Assembly: GCA_018257865.1 (NCBI GenBank)
Contig: JAEUBA010000006.1
Span: forward strand, 1-64,000
Reading direction: 5' to 3'
DNA from: Stereocaulon alpinum
Lineage: Eukaryota > Ascomycota > Lecanoromycetes > Lecanorales > Stereocaulaceae
DNA length: 64,000 bases
Notes under the pieces: model-generated
Databases searched by the model: none
What the model was told of the DNA's origin: nothing
What the model saw: the letters and a program-made list of their open reading frames with translations, nothing else
Made by a program: the position numbers and the translations under genes
Part shown: piece by piece, positions 12,481 through 22,798 of the stretch
Layout: each line of letters starts with the position of its first letter
Numbering within the stretch: position 1 is the first letter of the stretch

Positions 12481-15400
12481 TCACCCGTGCTAAGCGATCT
12501 AATATATCTTAAGATAAGTCCCCTAATTTCCTATCTCGGCCTAGCACGAATATCAATATTCTACGCACTTTACGCACTTAACGTATAGCACGTATAATAA
12601 ATAGTTAGGTAATTCAAAAGATACGCAAGCTCTTAAGGATTCTAATATACCAAAAACCTTTTAAATTAGCCTATATACGCAAATATTATACTTAAATATA
12701 TAGTATATATACGCTAAAATCCTATGTCTTAGCGCCCCTACTCCCGCGTCTGTTTTATTTACCAGTGCTTTCTTCTTTTTTTTTCTCTCTACTACCTTAT
12801 TTATATATAAATCATATATAATAGATAGCTTATAGATAATATCGCTCCTCCTAAGGATATACGTCTTACTATATATACTTACCGTCTTCGTAACCTTAAC
12901 TATTATTATAATTATACTGCTACCTCCTTTCGCTCCTCTACTAAACGACTAGCCCTTACGGAGCTTAACCCGAATACCGCTAGTAATAAGAGGAAGAAGA
13001 CTTATAAGAGTATAGGGGTTAGGCGTAGTAGACCTAAAAATACTATAGTAGCTACTTAGGCAATTAATATTATAAGGGAGGATATAGTTAATACTATAGG
13101 GGAGACCGCGGTGCTTAAGTATTTACTAAGCAGGCTGTTTTAGGAGCCTTAGTATAATTCTTATATTAATAGCTATACCGTAATATAGCGTAATTATAAC
13201 CCTATTAACTTATATTTATAGGTGGTGATCTTATAAAGAGTCCCTCTACCGGCTCCTACTCTAGAAGATATTACTAGGTTAGCGCCTACTAAGTTTATAG
13301 ATATTAACTTAATTACTCCCCTACCTAAACTAGTATACTCTAAGCGCACTCTACGCTACTACGCCTGCTAGGAACGAACTATAGAAGACTATAGCCTAGA
13401 CTACCCTAATCGCCGGCGTAGCCTATATCAGCTGAGGAATAGGGCTATATTTTAGTTATATAGGGACCTAGCTACGGCTAAAGACGTAAAGCTCTTTATA
13501 CTTAATAAAGGTTTCTATAATACGTCTAATACCTACCCCTACTATACTACTTAGTCTTAGCCTATAGAACGTAGGCCTAATAATCAGTAGCTATACTATA
13601 ATAATAGGAAGAATAATTAGCTACCGCCTAATTAATTATATAAGCTAGAAGAGGTTAATCTATTACCTAATAAACTAGAAAAGGACCGTAAGCTTATATC
13701 GTATAAAATAAATAACTTACTCTATAAAATTAAAGACGTCTTAGTAGATAGGTACCCTATACGCTGTAGGACTACTTATAGTAAAGAGTTTATTTAAAAT
13801 ATTATTAGCTATAATAATAGCCTCTCCTTTACTAGTAAGGTTACTAATAATATTAACTTTAATATAGGCCGTACTACGTTCCGAATCTAGGGGTTAGTCT
13901 ACTATTATATAAGGCCTCTTATACTAGATAACGGCGAACGGGCGAAGTTTACTTAAATCTATACCCTAGATAGTATATAGGAGTAACTAGATACTTAGTA
14001 ATACTATTTAGGGGGTATAGATTTAGCTACCCTTACTTAGCTATAGCGTATCCTATATACTATTAATCTATATACTTAAGGTTTTAAGACTTACTTCGAT
14101 CGTATAAAGGAGGATAAGGAAAGATATCTAATTAAGATAATAAGTATACGTATTTAGCAGCTTAATCTAAAATATTAAAATAGGGGTATATATAATCGCC
14201 CTACGTCTACTAAGGTCGCCCGTATTATAATTATACCTACTAATAGGAAAAAGGGTCGTATTAAATATAATATCTATATAGAAACTAAAGAGGGGGGTCT
14301 TATAATAATCTTAAAGTAGTATCCTTCTTATATAGCTCTATAGTATATCTTACTATTCCTATTTAGCGAGTAGTTATAGTATAATTATATCCTATTAGCC
14401 GGTTAACAGCTTCCTAGCGATTATCTATTATATATATTACAGCGTAATTATACCGCTAGTATACTATCTCGCTATAACTTCTAGTTTTCGGAGGATCTAG
14501 AGTAAGAAGATAGTAGTAACGACTTAGAGTAAGAAAATAACCTTAATACTAATAGTAATAATATACCTTAAGGGCGTAGAGGATCTATATAATTAATAAG
14601 GCGTTAGTTTTATATAAAGTAGATATAGGTAAGTATCCTTATTACCTTAAGTTAGATTATAATATTTCTAGGTCGGAATATCTTCCTTCTAAATCTAACT
14701 ATACTATAGATCCGTCTACCTTACTTTAATTATATACTAGATAGGGGGCGTCTTTTTAGTTACTAAGTTACTAATATTTAGGCTTTAATTAAGATAAACG
14801 ATCTAAATTAGTATAGGCGAAATTAGTAAACTATCTAAGCTAACTGCTACTTAGGGCTTATAGATAGGCTTAATACCGACCTTAGTATCTCTCTTAAGGA
14901 TTTTAGGTCTAAAGTAACTATACTACCAGCTATAATACTAGGAAGCCTACGATATATAAAGGCGAAGATATAAGACATAATAATAATCGTTCGGAAAAGG
15001 GGTAAACCTAAGTACTTTATTACCTTTACGTATAATCCTAAGTAGCCTGATATTTAAAATCTACTAAAGCCTAGCTAGATATAAGAGTACCGTTATAATC
15101 TAATAGCCTATATATTTAAGTAGAAGCTTAATAAGCTTATAAATAACCTCCTTAAGCTCTATATACTTAGTATTAATATTATTTATTACTTTATAATTAA
15201 GTTTTAAAAGTAAGGACTGCTATACGCCTATATTTTATTAATTATATAGGAAGAGGATTAGATTTATACTATTAAAGATATCGATAGCGTTATCTAAGTA
15301 TTTATACCTAATAAAGGAGCTAATAAGAAGCTCTATAAGTTAGTTTTATAGTATATAGTCTATAATCGCTATACTAGCAACCCTAATAATATATACTATA

Positions 15401-18251
15401 GTAAAGAGAAGAATTATTATAGTAAGAGCTTCCCTAAGGATTTTTATAACTAGACTAAGTTCGCCCCTAATAGGAGCTACCCTTAGTATAAACGTCTATT
15501 TATAGAGCCTCTCGAAAATATAAATATTAATAATAGATAGGTTATTCCGTATAATCCCTATCTATTAAAGAAATATAGTAGCTATATTAATATTAAGATC
15601 TATAGCTCTATTAAGTCGGTTTTCTATCTATATAAATACGTCTATAAGGGCCTAAATTAGGCTGATATTACCTTAACTTAACGTAGTAAGTACTATAATA
15701 ATAACCCTACTCCTTTAGGGTAGCTTAGGTAATAAGGTAAGGAGGTAGATAAGATTACTAAGTACTATTTAGCTCGCTAGATTAGCTCCGTAGAGGCCGT
15801 ATAGAAGCTGTTATTATTTAGTATAGGTATAATAAAGCCTTATATAGAGCGCTTATAGATCTATCTACCGGATTAATAATATATCCTATTTAATCTAAGC
15901 GAAGATAAGGCTATAAATAATACTACTAAGTAGAAGCTTATAGATAATAAAAAGCTATATAGAACTACCTTAACTAAGTATTTTAAGATAAATCGGATTA
16001 CTAAGGAAGCCCTTAATTAAGGCTAGCTACTACCTTTTAGGAAGAAGAACGGTAGGCGGCTTATAGTTAAAAAGAACCTGCTAGATTACCTATATACTAA
16101 CTTTCTAGAGTATTTTACTTAGATTAAGTAATCTAAGCGGTAGAAGGTTTATAAAAAAGGCGAAGCCCTTAAGTATATATACTTTATTAGCCCTAAGAGT
16201 AAGGATTTATATTATTTATAACTACTCCTATATTATTATAAGGGTACTACGTCTTTTAATAACCTACGTATAATTAACGGCTATATAATAGAATAGAAAG
16301 AAGCTTATATAGAGCTTAGGCTAACTAAAAATAATAAGTATACTAACGAGATCTTAGATAAGGGTAAGGACTTTTAGGGGGGTTATAGACTATAGAGCCT
16401 ATTCGTTATAGTATTACTTAAGCTCTAACTAATAGATACTTTAGTATTATAGGATAAATATAAAGAGTATATATTATCTAATTATATACGTATCTTATAA
16501 TAGGAATTTCGGACGCTTTAGATACCAGCTAGTAAAGAGACTATATATACTAAGTAGTATATACTCTACCTTATTAATAGTTAGTTAGAATATACCTCTA
16601 CTCTAAAGCGTATAGAGGATTTAGCTTAATATAATCTACTAATTCCTACTATTAACTTTAATAGTATAAGCGATATTCCTAATTAGCTCTTATATAAAGA
16701 GATATCTTATAATATTAGCCCTAAGGATATTAAGTTCTTATAGAGTAAGCTTAATCCTAATTAAAGCTACGCCGTTAACCGGATTATAGACGCTATTAAT
16801 ACGAATACGGACGATAAGTATAAAGCCCCTAATACCCTATTCTTTCTTAACGGCGCTAGGGGTACTAGTAAGACCTTCGTTAAGAATATTATAATAAAGA
16901 AAGTACGCCTTAAACGAAAAGTAGCTTTAGCTATAGTATCCTTAGGTATAATAGTAATACTCCTCTAAGGTAGCTATACTACCTACTCCTAATTTAAGAT
17001 ACTACTAGATTCGGACGCTACTTTTTTATACGGGATTAAGAAAGGGACGAACCTTACGGAGCTTATAAAGCGAGCTTAGGTAATCTTTTAGGACGAGTCG
17101 CCTATATAGAGTAGGTATAATATAGAGGTTATAAGCTAAAGCCTTTAAGATATCTATAGTAATAAGGGGGTATAGTTTAGGGGTAAGGTCGTCTACTTCT
17201 ACGGTAATTTTTAATAAACCCTAATAGTAGTAGCTAGTAGATCTAGTAGTTAGGTTATTAATACCTATATATAATAGGCTGAGTTTTAGTAGGATACTAT
17301 ATAATTAGACCTAACTATTAACGAACGACTTAACAATCCTAATCTTACCGATTCTATATATACTAATATAAGGGCTTTTACTATCGATCTTCTTAAGATT
17401 AGGAACGGGTCTAGTATTTAGAAGAGCTTTACTACTAAGGAAGATGTAGTACCTTAGGCTTATAGCTATATTCCTAAAAACGCTATTAATAAGTTAATTA
17501 ATAAGGTATACCTAAACCTATATTACCTAGGTATAGTAGATAGAGAGTATCTATCTTAAAGAGCTATTCTTACTATTACGAATAAGGATATTACTAAGAT
17601 TAATAGTAAGCTTATAACGTAGATACCTAGCGAGCTTACTATATACTAGAGTATTAATCAGGCTATTTCTAAAGAAGATAAGGACCTCTTTCCGACTAAA
17701 TATTTTAATATATTTTATAAGGCCTCGCTACCGCCCTATAAGCTCTGTATTAAACTAGGTGTTCTAGTTATATTACTTAGAAACCTAGATCCGCTACAGC
17801 TTTATAACGGGACTTAGCTTTAGGTTATACGGTATAGTAAGTATATCTTTAAAGGTAAGATTATAGGCGGCACGTATAATAGCGAGAAGGTAATACTCTT
17901 TAAGATACTATTATAGTCTAAGGAAAATAATAAGAGGATCCCTACGCCCTTTATACGTAAGTAATATCCAGTCCGCCTAGTATTTATAATAATAATAAAT
18001 AAGTCCTAGGGGTAATCTATAAAGTTCGTAGGTATTAACCTATAGTTACGGCCGGCTTTTAGTTATAGTCAGCTCTATATATCGCTTTTATAGGTTACGA
18101 AGCAGGCGAATCTGTATGTTATTAGGCCGGATAGTTATAAATATACGAATAACCGATTAATAAAGAATATAGTATATACTTAGGTGCTATTACCTAATTA
18201 ATAGCCTTAGTAAAAATAGTAAAAATCTGGATTTTTACAGGTATTCTCTAG
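12481..18251 (+). mobile_element. Helitron (Rep/helicase), RIP-inactivated
   Basis: This rolling-circle transposon relic is about 5.77 kb. The replication-initiator part is recognisable near 15000-15660: RGKPKYFITFTYNP, a later LLYAYILLI stretch at the usual HAHILL position, SKSFPKDF, and IPYNPYLLKKYSSYINIKI. A PIF1-type helicase follows, with its P-loop near 16840-16885 (LFFLNGARGTSKT, Gly-Lys changed), the YFYGNFQQTLIVV motif near 17195, and the final INKSQGQS and QLYISLLQVTKQANL motifs near 17990-18110. The 5' boundary (A then TC at 12481) is my best guess. The 3' boundary rests on a terminal hairpin and CTAG. All frames are stop-ridden. Confidence 0.8.
18219..18251 (+). other. Helitron 3' terminus: hairpin plus CTAG
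   Basis: A perfect 9 bp stem (GTAAAAATC, 18219-18227, pairing with 18230-18238) is followed 9 bases later by CTAG (18248-18251) and then T. Helitrons end in a short hairpin near a CTRR tetranucleotide and insert between A and T, so position and layout both fit. Confidence 0.6.
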
Positions 18252-18432
18252 TATATACTAATAAAAAAAGAAAATTAGGTCTTTAACTAAAAAGGGGGAT
18301 AAAGTATATCTACTAATAAAAAATTTAAGGAGTAAGAGACTAAGTAGGAAACTAGACTATATAAAAGTTAGACTATTTTTAATTAAGGAAGTTAAAGGAC
18401 TTATTAACTATAAACTTAACCTTCTAGCTAAC
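18252..18432 (+). mobile_element. Gypsy (chromovirus) integrase C-terminal fragment, part 1
   Basis: The frame carries KKGDKVYLLIKNLRSKRLS, then RKLDYIKV and FLIKEVKGLINYKLNLL. This is the conserved segment between integrase and chromodomain in fungal Gypsy elements. It is interrupted at 18432 by the TRIM-like element and resumes in frame at 19125 with AKLYPVFYISLLEL. Confidence 0.65.
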
Positions 18433-18561
18433 TATAAGGAATAGGAACTCCGGGCTAGAGCCCTACCCCTCTACCACCTAGAAGAGGCAAAAGTTAAGTA
18501 TATCGGGTCCGATACCTAGTAGGCCCCTATTAGGGCCCTTATAGCGTATCTACCCCTTATA
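18433..18561. repeat. Left LTR of the TRIM-like element
   Basis: 129 bp, differing from the right copy mainly by C-to-T or G-to-A changes, including both termini. Confidence 0.75.
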
Positions 18562-18905
18562 ACTATTTCCCCCCTTAGGGACTCGTCCCCGAGGCCTAGT
18601 GTAAGTTGAACTCCCCCGATTAACACCGCTTAGCGAGAGTTATCGGGTCGCAAGGCCCTAGCAGGCACCTCACTAAGGCCCAGCTCGGCCCCTATAGGGC
18701 GCCGAAGCTCGCTGGCCAATGCGCCCGTGGCGCGGTACATAGCCTAACTAGCTACTTCGCGTATGGTGTTTGCGCGGTACAGGCCCTGGCAGGCCCCGTA
18801 TTGGGCGCCTCCAAGCTGGCCAATTCTTGCGATACCATGGCCAGTTGAAGCCCCCGCGGGGTGCCTCTAAGCTGGCCAATCAGCGCGGTTACTTGCGCGA
18901 TATTC

Positions 18906-18975
18906 AGTGCCCCTCTAGGAGTCGAACCCCCGACCTTATACGCCAAGGCGCCTAGGCGATTAACTAACGGAGTAT
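18906..18975 (-). other. tRNA-like segment inside the TRIM
   Basis: Read on the minus strand it contains GTCGGGGGTTCGACTCCT followed by AGAGGGGCAC. This is the form of a T-arm (GGTTCGA core) running into an acceptor 3' strand. A D-arm-like GTTAGTTAATCG lies at the other end. The anticodon arm cannot be folded convincingly, the T-stem has mismatches and the 5' acceptor strand does not pair, so this is a degenerate or captured tRNA piece, not a working tRNA gene. Confidence 0.4.
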
Positions 18976-18990
18976 CGGACCCGATATAAT

Positions 18991-19119
18991 TGTAAGGAAT
19001 AGGAACTCCGGGCTAGAGCCCTACCCCTCTACCACCTAGAAGAGGCAAAAGTCAAGGATATCGGGTCCGATACCTAGTAGGCCCCTATTAGGGCCCTTAT
19101 AGCGTATCTACCCCTTACA
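18991..19119. repeat. Right LTR of the TRIM-like element
   Basis: 129 bp. It keeps TG...CA termini with the 7 bp inverted ends TGTAAGG and CCTTACA and is followed by the CTAAC duplication. Confidence 0.75.
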
Positions 19120-19124
19120 CTAAC

Positions 19125-19480
19125 GCTAAATTATATCCGGTATTCTATATCTCTTTACTAGAATTAGTAGACCCTAATATACCTATATAGAACACCTTTT
19201 ACTTTAAGGTAAAGGAAGAAACTAAGTATAAGGTAGAAAAAATATTAAAATAAAAAGGTTAGTTATACTTAGTTAAATAAAAGGACTATAATTATACTAA
19301 AGATATATAGGAATTAATTAAATACCTAAAAATTTACTAAAGTCTACTAAAAGAATTCTATAATTAATAGAAGAAATTAAGGGCTATTTAAATCTCTTAA
19401 ATAAAAGTAAACTCTTAGTATTAAGGTTAAAGAGATAATTCTAAATTATTATAAATTATCGCTCGTCTTTCTTAATCTCC
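19125..19480 (+). mobile_element. Gypsy integrase tail and chromodomain, part 2
   Basis: The frame resumes after the TRIM with LYPVFYISLLELVDPNIPI. It then shows a chromodomain-like stretch (KVEKILK, GQLYLVK, KDYNYTKDIQELIKYL) with glutamine/tryptophan codons turned into stops. This is the C-terminal end of a chromovirus polyprotein. The 3' LTR is not recognisable, because Copia family 2 sequence follows. Confidence 0.6.
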
Positions 19481-19489
19481 TTAATATTT

Positions 19490-20500
19490 TATAACTCCTT
19501 AGAAATAAGCTTCTCCTTCTCTTCTTTTATATAATTATATTAAGACCTAGTCTATAAGCTAAAGAAGGCGCTCTACGGCCTAAAGTAGTCGCCCTATATT
19601 TAGTATAATACCCTATTAATATACCTTAAAGAGCTTAGTTTCGAACCCTTCTCTACTAACCTTAATATCTTTACTAACGGTACTATAATTATTACTATTT
19701 ATATAGACGATATTCTTCTTATAGGGCCTAGTAAGTCTTAGATCTAAGACCTAAAGGCTAAGTTTTATACTTAATTCGAAATAACCGATCTCAGCCTATA
19801 TACCTACTACTTAGGAATAATAATTACTAGGGATTAAGCTAATTATATTATTCGTCTTAGCTAAGCAGGCTATATTAAGAAGTTTATTTAAAACTATAGT
19901 ATATAAGAGGCGGCTAAATTAACCCCTACGCTAATAGGTAACGAAAAGTATTAGGCCTCTAATAAGGATTATAAGGCTACCGACGCCTTCCGAACCTAGT
20001 ACTAATCCGCAGTAGGTTCGCTAATATATACTATAATAGGTATACGTCCTAATATTATATATACGATCTCAGTAGTCTCCTAGTATAGCTCTAAGCCGAA
20101 TAATAAGTATTAGAAGACGGTAAAATAAATCTTTCGCTACCTTCGCTCTACTATTAACCTATAGCTTACTTTTAGGGGAGCCTTAAAGCTACTATTAGGG
20201 TATATAGATATAGACTAAGTAGGTAATTAAGATACCTAACGTTTAACCTCTAAGTATATTTTTAATATTAGTAGTAGTACTATTAGCTAGTCTTCTAAGC
20301 GATAACCCACCGTTACTCTTTCCTTATATAAAGCTGAATATATTAGTTAGACCTAAGCTATAAAGGAGGCTATTAAGCTATAGAACCTCCTAGACTAACT
20401 TAATACTAATATTAACTCCTTAGAGGTAGTAGTAATCTTCTATAATAATTAGGGCGCTATAGCTCTAGCTAAGAACCCTTAATTCTATACTTAAACTACT
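19490..20500 (+). mobile_element. Copia family 2, reverse transcriptase and RNase H start
   Basis: A forward RIP-broken frame shows ALYGLKQSPYIW (one stop), IYIDDILLIGPSKS (the YVDD-type active site), YYLGIIITRD and the RNase H part SWSSKRQPTVT through NNQGAIALAKNP near 20450-20480. This is a Copia pol unrelated in nucleotide sequence to family 1. It stops near 20500 and resumes near 21700. No LTR or upstream integrase was identified on the left. Confidence 0.65.
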
Positions 20501-20633
20501 ATAATATCTACCTATAAAATTCTAATACTATAATTAAACGGTTGACTACTAGTTAGATAATAGTCTTTATTTGGTTAGTATTCGATTTATATTTGGTTGT
20601 GACAACGTTAGAATATCTCTTACTAAAACCAAA

Positions 20634-20770
20634 AACCGTTGCAGTTAGTAAACGGTTGCAGTTGGTAAACGGTTGCAGTTGGTAAACGGTTGCAGTTGGT
20701 AAACGGTTACAGTTAGTAAACGGTTAGTAGACGGTTAGTAAACGGTTGATAGACGGTTAGTAAACAGTTG
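20634..20770. repeat. 17 bp minisatellite
   Basis: Units of CGGTTGCAGTTGGTAAA are repeated about four times, then decay into shorter 11 bp units of the CGGTTAGTAGA type. Confidence 0.75.
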
Positions 20771-20794
20771 ATTAATAATTAATAAACTATCTAG

Positions 20795-21500
20795 GTATTA
20801 CTAATATTACTAGATATTACTAATATTACTAGTGCTACTGGATATTGCTAATATTACTAGATATTACTAATATTGCTAGTATTACAGGTGTTGCAGGTAT
20901 TGCAGGTGTTACAGGTGTTGCAGGTATTACAGGATATTGCAGGTGTTACTGGTGCTGCTGGATATTGCAGGTATTATAGGTGTTGCTGGTGCTACTGGAT
21001 ATTGCAGGTGTTGCTGATATTGCTGGATATTACAGGTGTTGCTGATATTACTGGATATTGCAGGTGTTACTGGTACTATAGGATATTGCAGGTGTTGCTG
21101 GTGCTGTAGGATATTGCAGGTGTTGCTGGTGCTGTAGGATATTGCAGGTGTTGCTGATGTTACTGGATATTACAGGTGTTGCAGGTGTTGCAGGATATTG
21201 CAGGATATTGTAGGATATTGCAGGTGTTACTGATATTGCTGGATATTGCAGGTGTTGCAGGATATTGTAGGATATTGCAGGTGTTGCAGGTGTTGCAGGA
21301 TATTGCAGGTATTGCAGGTGTTGCAGGTGTTACAGGATATTGCAGGTATTGCTAATGTTACTGGATATTGCAGGTATTACTGGTGTTGCTAATATTACTA
21401 GATATTACAGGTGCTGCTGATGTTACTAGATATTGCAGGTGCTACTAATATTACTAGAGTTACTGGAGTTGCTGGAGTTGCTAGAGTTGCTGGATATTAC
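20795..21500. repeat. 9/18 bp phased minisatellite
   Basis: About 700 bp of units built from GATATTGCAGGTGTTGC variants, in 3 bp-multiple phase. This produces a spurious Leu-Gln-Val repeat frame that I do not regard as a gene. Confidence 0.8.
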
Positions 21501-21699
21501 TTTATAGTTGGGGTTGCAGTTAGGGTTGCAGTTGGGGTTATATAACCGTTATCTAATAGTTATAAAATTATCAATAGTTCTTATAGTTTTAGAACGGTTA
21601 TATTCTAGTATTAATAGCGTTTTAGAACTAGTATATACTTAAATCGGTTAAATAACTATATTAAACTTATATTATAACGAGATTAATTCTTAGTAAAGA

Positions 21700-21890
21700 G
21701 CCTATATAGTAAGTATATTAATATTAATATCTATTTTATTAGGGAGTAAGTTACTAAAGAAGCGGTCGAATTAATCTATACCCCTAGATAGCCTAACTAA
21801 GGCCCTACTAAAGAATCGCTTTATCCCCTTTTAAAATACTATTAGCCTAGAAAACCCGCTATAAGTTTTAATCTAAGAGAGCCCTTAGTA
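21700..21890 (+). mobile_element. Copia family 2, RNase H end
   Basis: The frame reads SKYINI, IYFIRE then VTKEAVELIYTP, with one stop where a Gln codon is expected, followed by GPTKESLYPLLKYY. This is the closing part of Copia RNase H and completes the frame broken at about 20500. Confidence 0.6.
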
Positions 21891-22663
21891 TTACTAGCCC
21901 CTATTATTTAGTTAGAAATACTATATTTTAGGGTTACTAAGCCCTATTCGGGTACTCCCGTATTAAGGCTTTAGGGGATCTATACGCCCTTAGCTACTCC
22001 TACGCCTAACTATAGATCCTATAGAGCTGTAACTCTAATATAGCTAGACCGCCTTAGAGCTCGCTAGGACTCGCAGCTGCTACCGCTACCGGTTTATTAG
22101 ACTTTCTAACTATCCCTATCTATCCTACGACCTCTTATTAATAGTAAATTAGCCTACACAGCTTCTATAGGAAATAAAATATTTAAATAACCGTAAAAAT
22201 ACGAAAAGTAGAATTACTGCTATATTACTACTAATTTTAACCTACTATCGTATACTTCTAGGGGGGGTTAGCCGCCTAAATTATAGTATATAGACGATCT
22301 AATTAGTCTATACCCTAGAGTAATTAGTTACTAGACCTAGAGACGTCTTAATTAATCGCTTAATACTGTATATAAAGAGGAGTACTATTAGATATATCTC
22401 GCTTACTTACGCGAAGGGGAGTATTAAAAGTAGCCTACGTACTAAGGATAACTAAGCCTTAGTATAATAAGTTAGTACTACTATATATAGATCGCGCGTA
22501 TAGCACTTAGATACCTAATAAGTAAAGTATTCTACCCTATATTTTTGATATATCCCCTACTAGTAGTTATTTAGGGTAATCTCTCCTAAGCTATCCTTAG
22601 AAGCTAGGGCTAGGGCTTTAGACTTAGTATACTAAAATCTTTAGCGCCGTTCTAGGAAATTCG
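21891..22663. other. RIP-like DNA, possible Copia family 2 3' LTR start at 22422
   Basis: No coding signal is seen. A purine run GCGAAGGGGAG (22411-22421) is followed by TATTAAAAG at 22422. This has the form of a polypurine tract plus a RIP-altered LTR start, as expected downstream of the Copia family 2 RNase H. The other end of such an LTR was not found. Confidence 0.3.
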
Positions 22664-22668
22664 GTATT

Positions 22669-22798
22669 TGTTAAAATGTAATAGGTAGAACACTTAATTA
22701 TCTAGCTAAGTGCGACTATATAAGATATAAATAAGGGTTAGTGCTAAGCCTTAGTTATTAATGCTAAGGCTTAGTATACGAACACCCGAATTTTAATA
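22669..22798 (-). repeat. 3' LTR of outer Copia copy F (short subtype)
   Basis: 130 bp. It begins TG on the plus strand, is preceded by GTATT (22664-22668), and carries the variant block found also in the LTR at 35143-35272. Confidence 0.75.

Larger units (their letters stand above)
18433..19119. mobile_element. TRIM-like LTR element, 687 bp, non-coding
   Basis: Two 129 bp direct repeats (18433-18561 and 18991-19119) flank a 429 bp internal region. The right repeat starts TGTAAGG and ends CCTTACA, a perfect 7 bp terminal inversion. The left copy shows TATAAGG and CCTTATA, i.e. RIP-type changes. The target duplication CTAAC is exact (18428-18432 and 19120-19124). The internal part is GC-richer, keeps CpA and TpG, has no credible coding capacity, and contains three CTGGCCAAT boxes (near 18712, 18815, 18872) and a tRNA-like stretch. 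This layout fits a terminal-repeat retrotransposon in miniature. Removing it and one CTAAC rejoins the host Gypsy frame. A composite of two solo LTRs is less likely given the single duplication. Confidence 0.75.
20500..21700. other. Insertion with minisatellites splitting Copia family 2
   Basis: About 1.2 kb separates two parts of the same RNase H frame. The block is rich in TpG and CpA, in contrast to the surrounding DNA, and consists mostly of two tandem arrays. No terminal inverted repeats or target duplication could be fixed by eye, so its nature (mobile element or locally expanded satellite) is open. Confidence 0.5.

Noticed and set aside
18906..18975. Functional tRNA gene
   Set aside because: The acceptor and T stems do not pair properly and no anticodon stem-loop can be formed.
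20873..21109. Open frame encoding a Leu-Gln-Val repeat protein
   Set aside because: It is the translation of a minisatellite whose units are multiples of 3 bp; the frame stays open by chance and has no surrounding gene signals.
20634..21500. CRISPR-like array
   Set aside because: The units are contiguous tandem repeats with no unique spacers, in a eukaryotic transposon context.
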